Positions 56,077 through 64,000 of a stretch of DNA of 64,000 bases are shown here, one piece after another. Source of the DNA: Leptospira sp. (GTDB taxonomy: Bacteria; Spirochaetota; Leptospiria; Leptospirales; Leptospiraceae). The notes beneath the pieces are model-generated. The model searched no databases and had not been told where the DNA came from. It worked only from the letters and a program-made list of their open reading frames with translations. Made by a program: the position numbers and the translations under genes. The DNA is taken from NCBI GenBank assembly GCA_016742255.1, contig JACVCB010000017.1:1-64000 (forward strand). The letters are read 5' to 3'. Each line of letters begins with the position of its first letter. The first letter of the stretch is position 1.

Positions 56077-56787
56077 CTATCCAAGGAGAATGGACAAGTC
56101 AAACGATTTTGAAAGATTAGGACCCACAAACTCTATGGTGTAACTACCAGGGGTTAACCCCGAAAAACTAGCACTGCCATCCAGATTGATTTTGTTGGAT
56201 AAAATGAACCTGCCATCCCTGCGAAGGTTTACTTGTTGGAACCCAGAACTTCCTTCCGCTTTGACGGAAAGGTAAACTTCTGTCTCATTTTCTTTTACGA
56301 TCTGGTAATAGAACTTTTGGTTTTCTTTTGTGGTTTCTTCAAAAATAACAGAATTTGTATTTTCTGAACGTACATCAGCGGATGCCGAACGCATCATCGG
56401 AGCCAATTCCATTGTCTCTCGGATCTGGAACGACTCTATGAGACTATCAATCACACGAATCCCTGATTGTGTTAGGCGGACAATCAAATTGTCTTTTGTC
56501 TCAGGGCTCGACAAATGTTTTCGCGTGTATTCTTTTAAGTATTCTGGGAAAGGAAGTTGCGCACGGTGAACAGTGTTTTCAGCTTTATGGAGGAGAAAGG
56601 TCTCAGCTAACGCATCTTCCTTCCATACCTCTTTTCTCAATTCTGCAAAAAAGGATTCCTCACAGAACCAGTATGCATCCCAAAGGTCTGGGTGATCTTG
56701 CAACTCAGCCTCACTAGGAAATGCACCCTTTAGGAATAATTCCCTAGCAATTTCCAATGATTCTGCGTTAAAGTCCTGATTTTCCAT
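56077..56787 (-). CDS. soluble protein of unknown function in the sigma-CHAT operon
   Basis: The 236-residue protein is acidic and helical in its first half (ESLEIARELFLKGAFPSEAE, WDAYWFCEESFFAELRKEVW), then has a linker and a C-terminal beta-sandwich ending LDGSASFSGLTPGSYTIEFV, like carboxypeptidase-regulatory-like domains. It has no membrane segment and no zinc-finger anti-sigma (HxxxCxxC) motif. Its position between a sigma factor and a protease suggests an adaptor or anti-sigma role, but that is only inferred. GGAGG precedes the ATG. The gap to the sigma gene is 36 bases. Confidence 0.65.
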   Translation of the reverse strand: MENQDFNAESLEIARELFLKGAFPSEAELQDHPDLWDAYWFCEESFFAELRKEVWKEDALAETFLLHKAENTVHRAQLPFPEYLKEYTRKHLSSPETKDNLIVRLTQSGIRVIDSLIESFQIRETMELAPMMRSASADVRSENTNSVIFEETTKENQKFYYQIVKENETEVYLSVKAEGSSGFQQVNLRRDGRFILSNKINLDGSASFSGLTPGSYTIEFVGPNLSKSFDLSILLG

Positions 56788-56823
56788 GTGGCCCCTCCAC
56801 GGTATAATGTATGACGAAGGAAA

Positions 56824-57741
56824 TCACGACTCTCCCGCTACAGAATGCATTTTTTTTTGTATTTTTTCGCGTACACGGAGCAGGGTGACACTCACCCCAC
56901 CTTCGGAAATCCCTAAGATTCGGGCAATTTCCCGGTAAGGGGTACGAACGAGGAAGTGGCCTTTTTGTTTTTTCTCGATTAGTTTTTTTCGCTGTTCGTA
57001 CTTCTTCGCAAGGGCATGGTCCAATCGTTCTTTATAATATTGTGCTTCAACCGAATCTCCCTGGGCCTTTTGTTTTTTCTGCTCTTTTAAATCTAGAATA
57101 TTCAAATACAAGGAAGTGATTTTGTCCTCCATCTTGAGGTTTTCCTCCTCGCGGTTGGACAACTCTTCTCGTAGTGACAAAATTTCAGAACGAATCTCTT
57201 CCTCAGGTCGGGTCGTTTTTTCCGCGATGTACAATATTTCTTCAGGGTCTAGGTGGAGGTAGTACACAAAAGATAATTTGAATACGATTCGATTTTCCAT
57301 TTTAATTGTGGAAAGTACGGACTGGAATTGGTCGGAGACATCAAGCGCATGGGCAAGGGCATCCGCACGTTTATCGGGTTCGTCTTCGATTGTGCTGTAT
57401 TCCTTCCCTTCCTTATTGACCTTGGAAACTGTCTGGGTTTTGACCTCACGTTTGGTGCGTTGCCAATCAATGAGTAGGTTTCGGAGTACGGAAAAAAACC
57501 AAGTCTTAAAACTCGATTTCCCAACAAAACTTTTGAACCGTTTGCCAGATTTGAGTCGCTCAAACGCATATATATAATAGTCGGAAGCATCATCTTCCGT
57601 TAGATGGAAGACACGGATGGGAAAATTATAGATATCTTGGGAATAATGATCAAAAAACTTTTGTAGGGATTTTTCGTTGCCAGTCCCACATTCTTTGACA
57701 AGTTCCAAAATTTCTTCGGTGGAATAAGAAGTCTGTTCCAT
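56824..57741 (-). CDS. sigma-70-family (ECF-like) factor with coiled-coil insertion
   Basis: A 305-residue protein. Region 2 covers about residues 20-95 (ASDYYIYAFERLKSGKRFKS, SFKTWFFSVLRNLLIDWQRT). A region 4 helix-turn-helix is at about 262-300 (YREIARILGISEGGVSVTLL). Between them lie a segment recalling the first half of region 4 (RIVFKLSFVYYLHLDPEEIL) and a ~60-residue charged coiled coil (SNREEENLKMEDKITSLYLN). ECF factors are usually about 180-200 residues. It has AGGAAAG before its ATG and is the first gene of a four-gene operon. Confidence 0.83.
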   Translation of the reverse strand: MEQTSYSTEEILELVKECGTGNEKSLQKFFDHYSQDIYNFPIRVFHLTEDDASDYYIYAFERLKSGKRFKSFVGKSSFKTWFFSVLRNLLIDWQRTKREVKTQTVSKVNKEGKEYSTIEDEPDKRADALAHALDVSDQFQSVLSTIKMENRIVFKLSFVYYLHLDPEEILYIAEKTTRPEEEIRSEILSLREELSNREEENLKMEDKITSLYLNILDLKEQKKQKAQGDSVEAQYYKERLDHALAKKYEQRKKLIEKKQKGHFLVRTPYREIARILGISEGGVSVTLLRVREKIQKKMHSVAGES

Positions 57742-57749
57742 AAACTACT

Positions 57750-57763
57750 TTCCTAAAAAGGAA
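57750..57763. promoter_or_regulatory. short palindrome in the divergent sigma / M23 intergenic region
   Basis: TTCCT-AAAA-AGGAA lies in the 45-bp gap between the divergent sigma factor and M23 peptidase genes. On the minus strand it includes the AGGAAAG ribosome binding site of the sigma gene, so pairing could hide it. Whether it acts in RNA, as an operator, or not at all is unknown. Confidence 0.3.
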
Positions 57764-57786
57764 CCCACCCCAAGACTTCTAATAAC

Positions 57787-58701
57787 ATGAAACGTATTGT
57801 TGTGATTTTGACTCTTCTGGCAAGTTTTATTTTCGCTGAGGGACAGAAGTCCGAAGGGAAACTTAATTTTGTTTGGCCTATCCAAGGTTTGGAACTCTCC
57901 TCCCTAATCACGAGTACCTTTGGTGAATCGAGAAAAGACCACTTTCACAATGGATTAGACATTTCCTCAGTCTTACAACCCGTTCGTTCCATGGGAGATG
58001 GATTCATTTTGTACTCTCGTTATGCGGAAGATAATCCTTTTGAGGATGAAAGAGGTTCAGGAAATATTGTCTGGATTGCACATAAAAATGGTTATGTGAG
58101 CGGTTATTACCACTTAGGTGGAACAAGGAACGAACTCGTCAAAAACCATAAACCAGTGAAGGCGGGTGATACAATTGGAATCTCAGGTAACACAGGTCAC
58201 TCAACCGGTGGACATTTACACTTTGTTCTAGGAAAAGACTACGGAAAAATTTTACTCGACCCTCTCTCCTATTTACCTCCCGTCGAAGACAATATGCCTC
58301 CTCAAATTGCCAATTTGTTCATCCATGTAGGAGAAAATTATACCAATCTAAATGATGGAGACAATATCAATGTATCCAAAGCATTTCCACTAACAGTAAG
58401 TATCATTGATGGTGGGATCAAAAATAGCCAACGAAGAGGTATCAAAGAAGTGAAATACTTATTTAATGGTGAAACATACAAAGTGGCAAATTTTGAATCC
58501 CTTCAATTTGATGGTTCCAAGTGGAAAACAAAAGATGGCCATAGTTTTGATGATTTATTCTTTAAAGACCGTTATTTGGTAGGAGTTTTGAATCTCAAAG
58601 CCGGCGAAAATACAATCAAAGTGCAAACAAAAGATTTTTCTGGTCATGAAGGAGAAAGAAACTTCAGTATTAACATCACAAGGATCAGTGGAGGAAATTA
58701 A
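57787..58701 (+). CDS. M23-family (LytM-like) metallopeptidase, secreted
   Basis: The 304-residue protein has a signal peptide (cleavage near SFIFAEGQ). The LytM domain contains HFHNGLDISS (first zinc ligands, HxxxD) and STGGHLHFVLG (HxH). Both sets are present, so it should cut cell-wall peptides. Around residues 170-300 there is a beta-rich extra domain (PLTVSIIDGGIKNSQRRGIK). Its start is 45 bp from the divergent sigma factor gene and may share control with it. A short hairpin follows the stop codon. Confidence 0.87.
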   Translation: MKRIVVILTLLASFIFAEGQKSEGKLNFVWPIQGLELSSLITSTFGESRKDHFHNGLDISSVLQPVRSMGDGFILYSRYAEDNPFEDERGSGNIVWIAHKNGYVSGYYHLGGTRNELVKNHKPVKAGDTIGISGNTGHSTGGHLHFVLGKDYGKILLDPLSYLPPVEDNMPPQIANLFIHVGENYTNLNDGDNINVSKAFPLTVSIIDGGIKNSQRRGIKEVKYLFNGETYKVANFESLQFDGSKWKTKDGHSFDDLFFKDRYLVGVLNLKAGENTIKVQTKDFSGHEGERNFSINITRISGGN

Positions 58702-58709
58702 CCCTCCAC
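58688..58709 (+). terminator. weak hairpin at the end of the M23 gene
   Basis: GTGGAGG (58688-58694) pairs with CCTCCAC (58703-58709) around eight bases containing the stop codon. No T-run follows, so it may only stabilise the RNA end. Confidence 0.35.
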
Positions 58710-58741
58710 CAAACTCCAATTCAAATATCCACGAAAGCCAA

Positions 58742-60631
58742 TCACTCGTAAAGAGCTTGGATTTGGTTTTTATATTTTTCTGTGATCACATGGCGTTTGA
58801 GTGATAACTTCGCAGTAAGCTCATCACCTACTTCAAATGGTTTTGGGATCACAATCACACCAACCACTCGTTCAAACGATTTAAATCCAGTTTGAGAATT
58901 AATCTTTGATTTGATCTCTGATTCCATTTTTTGGATCACATCTTTATCTTTCCAAAATTCTTTTCCTGGCGTTGTTTCAAATCGATTTAGATTGGGATAC
59001 ACCATTGCACTCAAAAATTTTTGGTCCTGCCCAACAACCATACATTGGTCAATCCATTCAGATTCTAAAATTTTAGATTCAATCGGTACTGGCTCCACAT
59101 TTTCTCCTCCGAGCAACACGATTGTTTCTTTGGAACGACCTACTATACGTAAGTTATGGTTTGAAGTAAATATTCCTAAGTCACCAGTATTCAACCATCC
59201 TGCTACGAGCACCTTGTTTGTTGCTTCAGGGTTTTTATAGTAACCTGCCATAACCTGTTTTCCTTTAACGTGAATTTCCCCTTTTCTTCCATACACATAT
59301 TTTCCGATTTCAGTATCTAGGAAAACCTCACCAGTGTTTAAGTCGACAAGTCGTAGGTCTGTTTTGGGAAATATTTTTCCAACTGAACCAGGAATGATTT
59401 CCTCAAAGGTTCGCATGGCAAGTACTGGTGCAGTTTCTGTCATACCATAACCTTCCAAAACAGGAATACCAATCATATTGAAGAATTCATCAACATGAAA
59501 TGGTAGTGCGCCTCCTCCCGATACGGAACCTCTGAGTTCTCCTCCAGTTGCATTTCGAATTTTTGATAAAACTAAAAAGTCAAAAATAAAATATGGAAAA
59601 CACACGACAAAGAATCGAATCAAATGGTAAACAAAGCGTATGATTTGTTTCCATATCACCATTGGATGGATATCGAGTACATTCCCAGTAATGACTTGTC
59701 TTGAATGAAAAAAACGTTTCGCAAAGTACATCGAAAGTTGAAACATCTTTTGTTTGACTAACGAAGATTTATTTAAAGTACCTAAGATTCCACCATAAAT
59801 GCTCTCCCATAATCTTGGTGCAGAAGCCATAAAGTTGGGTTTTATAAATTTTAAATCTTCTTTGAGTGTACGAACACTGCTGTAATAAGTACAAGCTCCA
59901 TACGATAAACTAAAGATTTCAAATATCCTTTCGAAAATATGCCAAATGGGTAAGATCGAAAGTGTTTTATCACCTTTTTTTAAACTCAATGGTAAGTTCC
60001 TCAGTTGAAACAAAATATTTCCATGAGTTAACATCACTCCCTTCGGAGTTCCCGTTGTTCCTGATGTATAAATCATTGTAAACAAATCAGATTCTTTGAT
60101 CGTATTCTCTAAAAATATTTGATCAGAAGGATCTTCTTTTCTTTTTTGATTTCCTATTGTCACTAATTCCTGTAAGGTTTTGATTTTAATTTTTCTGGAT
60201 TTGAGTTCTTTGTTTTGTTTTGGTGGATAAAATAAAATGATTTCTTTTAGAAATTCTAAATCTTTTTCCAACCTGATCACTTTCTCAAATGCAGTTTCAT
60301 TTTCTACGAAAAGTATTTTGGATTCAGAGTGATTGAGAATGTATAATATATCTTGGTCGGTAACATCCGAAGCACGTGGTACGTCGATTGCGCCAAGGAG
60401 AGTTGTTGCAATACTCGTCTGGATCCATTCATAAGAATTGTCAGCAAAAATAGCGACTTTGTCTCTTTCTGACAAAGTTTCACTCAGTCCTAATGCCAAA
60501 TGTTTTGCTTCATTTAACAATTCCATATAGGTTTTGAATTGGTAAACACCTGGACCCAATCTGGTTCCAAACGCTTTTTTATGCCCAAATCGTTTTGGGA
60601 GATCTAGATAAAAATCTATCATGGTTCGCAT
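58742..60631 (-). CDS. long-chain acyl-CoA synthetase (AMP-binding enzyme)
   Basis: The enzyme activates fatty acids to acyl-CoA by way of an acyl-adenylate. The 629-residue sequence has the P-loop YTSGTTGTPKGVMLTHGN, SGGGALPFHVDEFFN, GYGMTETAPVLA, GWLNTGDLG and RSKETIVLLGGENVEP. A hydrophobic insert around residues 330-350 (IRFVYHLIRFFVVCFPYFIF) suggests membrane attachment, as in bacterial long-chain ligases. AGAGGA stands at good spacing before the ATG. It follows the membrane-bound AraC regulator gene on the same strand. Confidence 0.92.
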   Translation of the reverse strand: MRTMIDFYLDLPKRFGHKKAFGTRLGPGVYQFKTYMELLNEAKHLALGLSETLSERDKVAIFADNSYEWIQTSIATTLLGAIDVPRASDVTDQDILYILNHSESKILFVENETAFEKVIRLEKDLEFLKEIILFYPPKQNKELKSRKIKIKTLQELVTIGNQKRKEDPSDQIFLENTIKESDLFTMIYTSGTTGTPKGVMLTHGNILFQLRNLPLSLKKGDKTLSILPIWHIFERIFEIFSLSYGACTYYSSVRTLKEDLKFIKPNFMASAPRLWESIYGGILGTLNKSSLVKQKMFQLSMYFAKRFFHSRQVITGNVLDIHPMVIWKQIIRFVYHLIRFFVVCFPYFIFDFLVLSKIRNATGGELRGSVSGGGALPFHVDEFFNMIGIPVLEGYGMTETAPVLAMRTFEEIIPGSVGKIFPKTDLRLVDLNTGEVFLDTEIGKYVYGRKGEIHVKGKQVMAGYYKNPEATNKVLVAGWLNTGDLGIFTSNHNLRIVGRSKETIVLLGGENVEPVPIESKILESEWIDQCMVVGQDQKFLSAMVYPNLNRFETTPGKEFWKDKDVIQKMESEIKSKINSQTGFKSFERVVGVIVIPKPFEVGDELTAKLSLKRHVITEKYKNQIQALYE

Positions 60632-60702
60632 CGATATTCCTCTTTTGGATACAAGAGTAATCGATACAAAAACGTTTGTCGTCCTCTAGAATTCTTTGAG
60701 AC

Positions 60703-61809
60703 TTATGGTTCGGAATGTTTTGATTGTTTTCGGAAATCTGTTGGCGTCACTCCCACCTTCTCTAAGAAAACACGATTGAAAGTGGATTTGGAATTAAAAC
60801 CGACCGCATCGGCAATGGACAAAATGGTTCGTTCTTTGGGTTCCAATAAATAAAGTTTTGCTTCTTCGATCCTATACTGGTTGATGTAATTGTAAAAACC
60901 AAAACCATATCGTTTATGAAAGTATTCAGACAACTGTCCTGACTTCACTCCAACTAACTCAGCCAATTTAGATAAACTTAAGTCCTCATCACAGAAAACT
61001 TTTTCCAACATCAATTCATATAATTTTTGATCGATTATTTCAATTGGAACAGAAGACAACTTCGATTTTTCATATTTATTTTTTTGAATTGTATCACGTA
61101 CATCAGAAACAAAGGGTTCCCAAAATTCACGAGTAAAAAAATAAAAATACATAAGAGTTGGCAATAGGTATGCACTCAATTTCCGAAAGAATGGAATTTG
61201 GAATCCAAAACCGATACTCCCTACCAGTAAATCCATCCAAATCAAAAGAATAAAAACCAAAGAATAAATGGCACGTTTCGTAAAAAAGACAGACAAACGT
61301 ACGTTTGGTATCCATTCGCGGATTAAAAAAATTCCTACAGAAATTAAAACGGAAAGTTTGATTCCAAAATTAAGGCCAGATAATATACTTCCATATTCAC
61401 TAGTTGTAATCGTGTTTAAAATTTTTAGTTTTTCTATATCTGATTCCAAGTAATATGGAATTAGGAATACAATGGAAACCAAAGAAGGTAAAAAACAAAT
61501 CCCATGTAGATTGATTTTTTTCTCTAGAAATAAATTTTCTAAATAAAGATACAAAAAGGAGGCTGATAAAAATACAAATGGTATGTGGATAAAAACTATG
61601 GAAGGAAGTTGGTAATAAAATCCTGTAAACATAAAGGCTCCAGTTAACAACCATAAGCCTGTAGAAAACAAAATAAATGACCAAAGCAGATCTGATTTTT
61701 TTCGATTTTTGATGATGTTAGATAATGCCCAAATGAGGCAAAATATGGCACCAGATCCCATCCATAAAAACTCTAATAATAAAACGAGGGAAATAGATTC
61801 TGTTCCCAC
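60703..61809 (-). CDS. membrane-bound AraC-family transcriptional regulator
   Basis: A 368-residue protein. The N-terminal ~235 residues form about seven membrane segments (SLVLLLEFLWMGSGAIFCLI, FVFLSASFLYLYLE, LVSIVFLIPYYL), and the C-terminal ~100 residues form an AraC double helix-turn-helix (SLSKLAELVGVKSGQLSEYF, ILSIADAVGFNSKSTFNRVF). The combination of a seven-segment membrane sensor with a DNA-binding domain implies that the target DNA is bound at the membrane. The signal is unknown. It lies between dnaE and the acyl-CoA ligase gene; regulation of the latter is possible. Confidence 0.87.
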   Translation of the reverse strand: MGTESISLVLLLEFLWMGSGAIFCLIWALSNIIKNRKKSDLLWSFILFSTGLWLLTGAFMFTGFYYQLPSIVFIHIPFVFLSASFLYLYLENLFLEKKINLHGICFLPSLVSIVFLIPYYLESDIEKLKILNTITTSEYGSILSGLNFGIKLSVLISVGIFLIREWIPNVRLSVFFTKRAIYSLVFILLIWMDLLVGSIGFGFQIPFFRKLSAYLLPTLMYFYFFTREFWEPFVSDVRDTIQKNKYEKSKLSSVPIEIIDQKLYELMLEKVFCDEDLSLSKLAELVGVKSGQLSEYFHKRYGFGFYNYINQYRIEEAKLYLLEPKERTILSIADAVGFNSKSTFNRVFLEKVGVTPTDFRKQSKHSEP

Positions 61810-61814
61810 AGGAA

Positions 61815-64000
61815 TTACCCGTAAACTCTCACTTCTTCCCCAACAGTATAACGCACAGCACCTTTTCCTAATATATCTGTTAACATCTTCATCAGATCTG
61901 TTGTGATTTCAATGGAAAAATGATCGTGAGCACGTATGACTTTTTTTTCATCACCATTCCCGATTAAATGGAAAAATACAGAAGAGGCACCTCTATGAAC
62001 GGAAAGTATATCTTGCAGTTTCAAAATCACATCTCGATTTTTTTCTTCCTTCATATTGATGGTTAAATGAAGGGTTTTTTCCATTTTTTTCTCAATCGTA
62101 ACGGAATTGAGCTCTTCTAGTTTATTAACTATGATTTGACCCTTTAACTCTGATTCGTCGGCATCAATCCGTTCCAAAATTCCTTTGATAAATACTGTGT
62201 TGTCTTCAGTAAAAAGATGTTTGAATTCGGCGTAAGTTTTTGGAAACGCCACACATTCAATTTCACCAGTTTGGTCTTCCAACATAAAGTTAACAAATTC
62301 TTCTTTTTTCTTTGTAAGTTTAACAACTTTTTTGGATAATACACCAGCAATTTCCACTTTAGATTTCGGTCGAACTTCCTCTAAATTTTCAATGGAAGTT
62401 GGATTTAGACTTTTGAGTTGTTCTGTGAATTTATCCAGTGGATGCCCAGACAAATACAAACCGGTTGTTTCCTTTTCTCTACGTAGAAGTTCGTCTCCGT
62501 TCCATTCAATTCCATCTTTAGGTAAATTTAAGTTTTCTTCCGTTCCACCATTTGCACCACCAAACAAAGAAAATTGGCCTTCTTTTTCTTCAGCTTGTTT
62601 TTTGTTGGCATAGTTTAGAATGATATCTGTAGATTCAAAAATTGTTTTTCTCGTATAACCAAAAGAATCAAATGCTCCACCTTGTGCGAGAGACTCCAAA
62701 ACTTTTTTATTCGCAAGACGAGTATCTAATTTTTTTGTAAAATCACTGAGTTGTTTGTAACCACCAAGTTCATTTCGATTTTTGATGATATTTTCTGCGG
62801 CAAGTTCTCCCACCCCTTTGATGGAAGACAATCCAAATCGAACCGTTTTGTCATCTGTGATCTCAAATGAAATTCCCGATTCTCTTACATCTGGACCCAA
62901 GATTCTGATCCCCATATCTTTTGCATTATTGATGTATTTCACAACATCAGTGATCTTTGAATGGTCTCCCGATAATAAGGCAGTTAGGTATTCAATGGAA
63001 TAATTCGCTTTCAGGTATGCAGTTTGGTATGTCACAAATGCATAGGCTACCGAGTGGGATTTGTTAAAACCATACTCACCAAATTTTTCTAATTGTTCGA
63101 ATAGTTCGGTTGCTAACTTTTCGTTGATCTTTTTTTCGATGGCACCTTTTACAAATTTTTCCTTTAAGGCAGGAAGTTTGGACTTATCTTTTTTAGCCAT
63201 CGCCTTACGAAGAACATCCGAGTCTCCCACAGAGAATCCACCCATGATCCTTGAGATACCCATTACCTGCTCTTGGTAAACAACAACACCATAAGTTTCG
63301 CCGAGTACTTCTGCCAAACTTTCGTGTGGGAAAATTACTTTTTTCTTTCCGTTTTTACGATCTAAATAATCATCCAACATCCCTGATCCCATGGGACCAG
63401 GTCTATATAACGCAAGCAAGGCGGCAATTTCTTCAAATTTTTGCACCTGCGCTTTTGCAAAAAGGTCACGAATTCCTGAGGAAGAATCCAACTGGAATAT
63501 ACCCAACACATTCGCTTTTCGCAATAAACTAAAAGTAGCTGGGTCATCGAGTGGTATGGTATCCAAATCTAGTTTGATACCATGTCGTTTTTGAATCAAT
63601 TGTGTTGCATGATGGATGGTAGTTAAGTTTTTTAAACCTAAAATATCCATTTTGATAAGTCCCACTTGTTCCGACATATTTTTGTCGTACTGTGTAACAA
63701 TCGAACGCCCATCACGTCCCGGTTCACTAACCGTTGACAATGGGACAATTTCTTCTAATGCAGTTGGTGCAATGACAACTCCAGCCGCGTGTCTTCCCAC
63801 CTGACGATAGTTACCTTCTAATTTTTGAGCAATGGAAAATACTTTTTTATTGAGATCAGATTTTTCTGCGACATCACGTAAGTCTTTTGAAGTTTCAACT
63901 GCTTCCTGGATGGTAATTCCTAATTTTTTAGGAAATAACTTACTCATCTCATTCACTTCTGAAAATGGTACATTAAAAACTCGAGCCACATCTTTAATTG
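61815..64000 (-). CDS. dnaE: DNA polymerase III alpha subunit, C-terminal part (truncated by window edge)
   Basis: The replicative polymerase subunit. The frame is open past the right end of the window. Visible parts are YDKNMSEQVGLIKMDILGLK, which carries a catalytic Asp of the palm, the fingers region GVVVYQEQVMGISRIMGGFS, FNKSHSVAYAFVTYQTAYLK, the helix-hairpin-helix region (RFGLSSIKGVGELAAENI) and an OB-fold domain (VEIAGVLSKKVVKLTKK). The PHP domain and first catalytic aspartates lie outside the window. A GTG at 63989 is not the real start because upstream codons continue the conserved sequence. Confidence 0.95.
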   Translation of the reverse strand, partial: IKDVARVFNVPFSEVNEMSKLFPKKLGITIQEAVETSKDLRDVAEKSDLNKKVFSIAQKLEGNYRQVGRHAAGVVIAPTALEEIVPLSTVSEPGRDGRSIVTQYDKNMSEQVGLIKMDILGLKNLTTIHHATQLIQKRHGIKLDLDTIPLDDPATFSLLRKANVLGIFQLDSSSGIRDLFAKAQVQKFEEIAALLALYRPGPMGSGMLDDYLDRKNGKKKVIFPHESLAEVLGETYGVVVYQEQVMGISRIMGGFSVGDSDVLRKAMAKKDKSKLPALKEKFVKGAIEKKINEKLATELFEQLEKFGEYGFNKSHSVAYAFVTYQTAYLKANYSIEYLTALLSGDHSKITDVVKYINNAKDMGIRILGPDVRESGISFEITDDKTVRFGLSSIKGVGELAAENIIKNRNELGGYKQLSDFTKKLDTRLANKKVLESLAQGGAFDSFGYTRKTIFESTDIILNYANKKQAEEKEGQFSLFGGANGGTEENLNLPKDGIEWNGDELLRREKETTGLYLSGHPLDKFTEQLKSLNPTSIENLEEVRPKSKVEIAGVLSKKVVKLTKKKEEFVNFMLEDQTGEIECVAFPKTYAEFKHLFTEDNTVFIKGILERIDADESELKGQIIVNKLEELNSVTIEKKMEKTLHLTINMKEEKNRDVILKLQDILSVHRGASSVFFHLIGNGDEKKVIRAHDHFSIEITTDLMKMLTDILGKGAVRYTVGEEVRVYG

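Overview
The window looks like a chromosomal segment of a spirochaete of the genus Leptospira, most likely a free-living (saprophytic, L. biflexa-like) species. The evidence is AT-rich DNA, many lipoproteins with loose spirochaetal lipoboxes, a DUF1554 lipoprotein, FecR/PEGA/TPR lipoproteins, a FapA homologue and several signalling proteins with GAF domains. No rRNA, tRNA, CRISPR array, prophage or intact insertion sequence was recognised. The species assignment is an inference from gene content only.

Layout. 1-5.5 kb: end of an alpha/beta hydrolase, an SDR oxidoreductase, an ArsR regulator overlapping an AHSA1/SRPBCC gene, a two-GAF protein, and an aldo/keto reductase coupled to a flavin-dependent monooxygenase. 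5.6-10 kb: a sodium:solute symporter, a rhomboid-fold protein lacking its catalytic histidine, a secreted protein and a glycosyltransferase. 10-16.5 kb: a class III nucleotide cyclase, eukaryote-type NADP isocitrate dehydrogenase, two unknown genes, an AttH/CrtC-like secreted protein, an MBL hydrolase and TrmB. 16.5-23.8 kb: rsgA, then a translationally coupled FecR - PEGA - TPR/propeller lipoprotein set. 23.8-33.1 kb: a histidine kinase, a fatty acid desaturase, a membrane protein, thiol peroxidase, a YhaN/YhaO-like (SbcC/SbcD-like) pair and a CaiB-type enzyme. 33.2-44.1 kb is the most accessory-like part: a 1419-residue repeat lipoprotein, a sulfatase-fold enzyme with threonine at the nucleophile, a small transporter, a hydrolase, a structured intergenic element, a DUF1554 lipoprotein whose signal peptide is encoded by a 10-bp tandem repeat, a PEGA lipoprotein, a broken toxin-antitoxin pair and another lipoprotein. 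44.2-53.5 kb: DUF2071, lipoamide dehydrogenase, a methyltransferase, a four-gene run (degenerate GGDEF, CheX-like, hydrolase, FapA), msrA/mtnA and a phasin-like gene. 53.5-57.7 kb: a four-gene operon of a sigma-70-family factor, an unknown soluble protein, a CHAT protease and a cysteine-cluster protein. 57.8-64 kb: a divergent M23 peptidase, an acyl-CoA ligase, a membrane-bound AraC-type regulator and the 3' part of dnaE.

Two things stand out. First, the DUF1554 lipoprotein gene at 40.9 kb has five perfect 10-bp repeats across its start; copy number sets which upstream ATG, if any, is in frame, so it looks like a phase-variable surface lipoprotein, and the copy number here leaves both ATG codons out of frame. 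Second, the sigma factor/CHAT operon resembles the general idea of a caspase-like protease controlling a sigma factor, but no regulatory link can be shown from sequence. A set of helically phased palindromes in front of the phasin-like gene is a third strong regulatory candidate.
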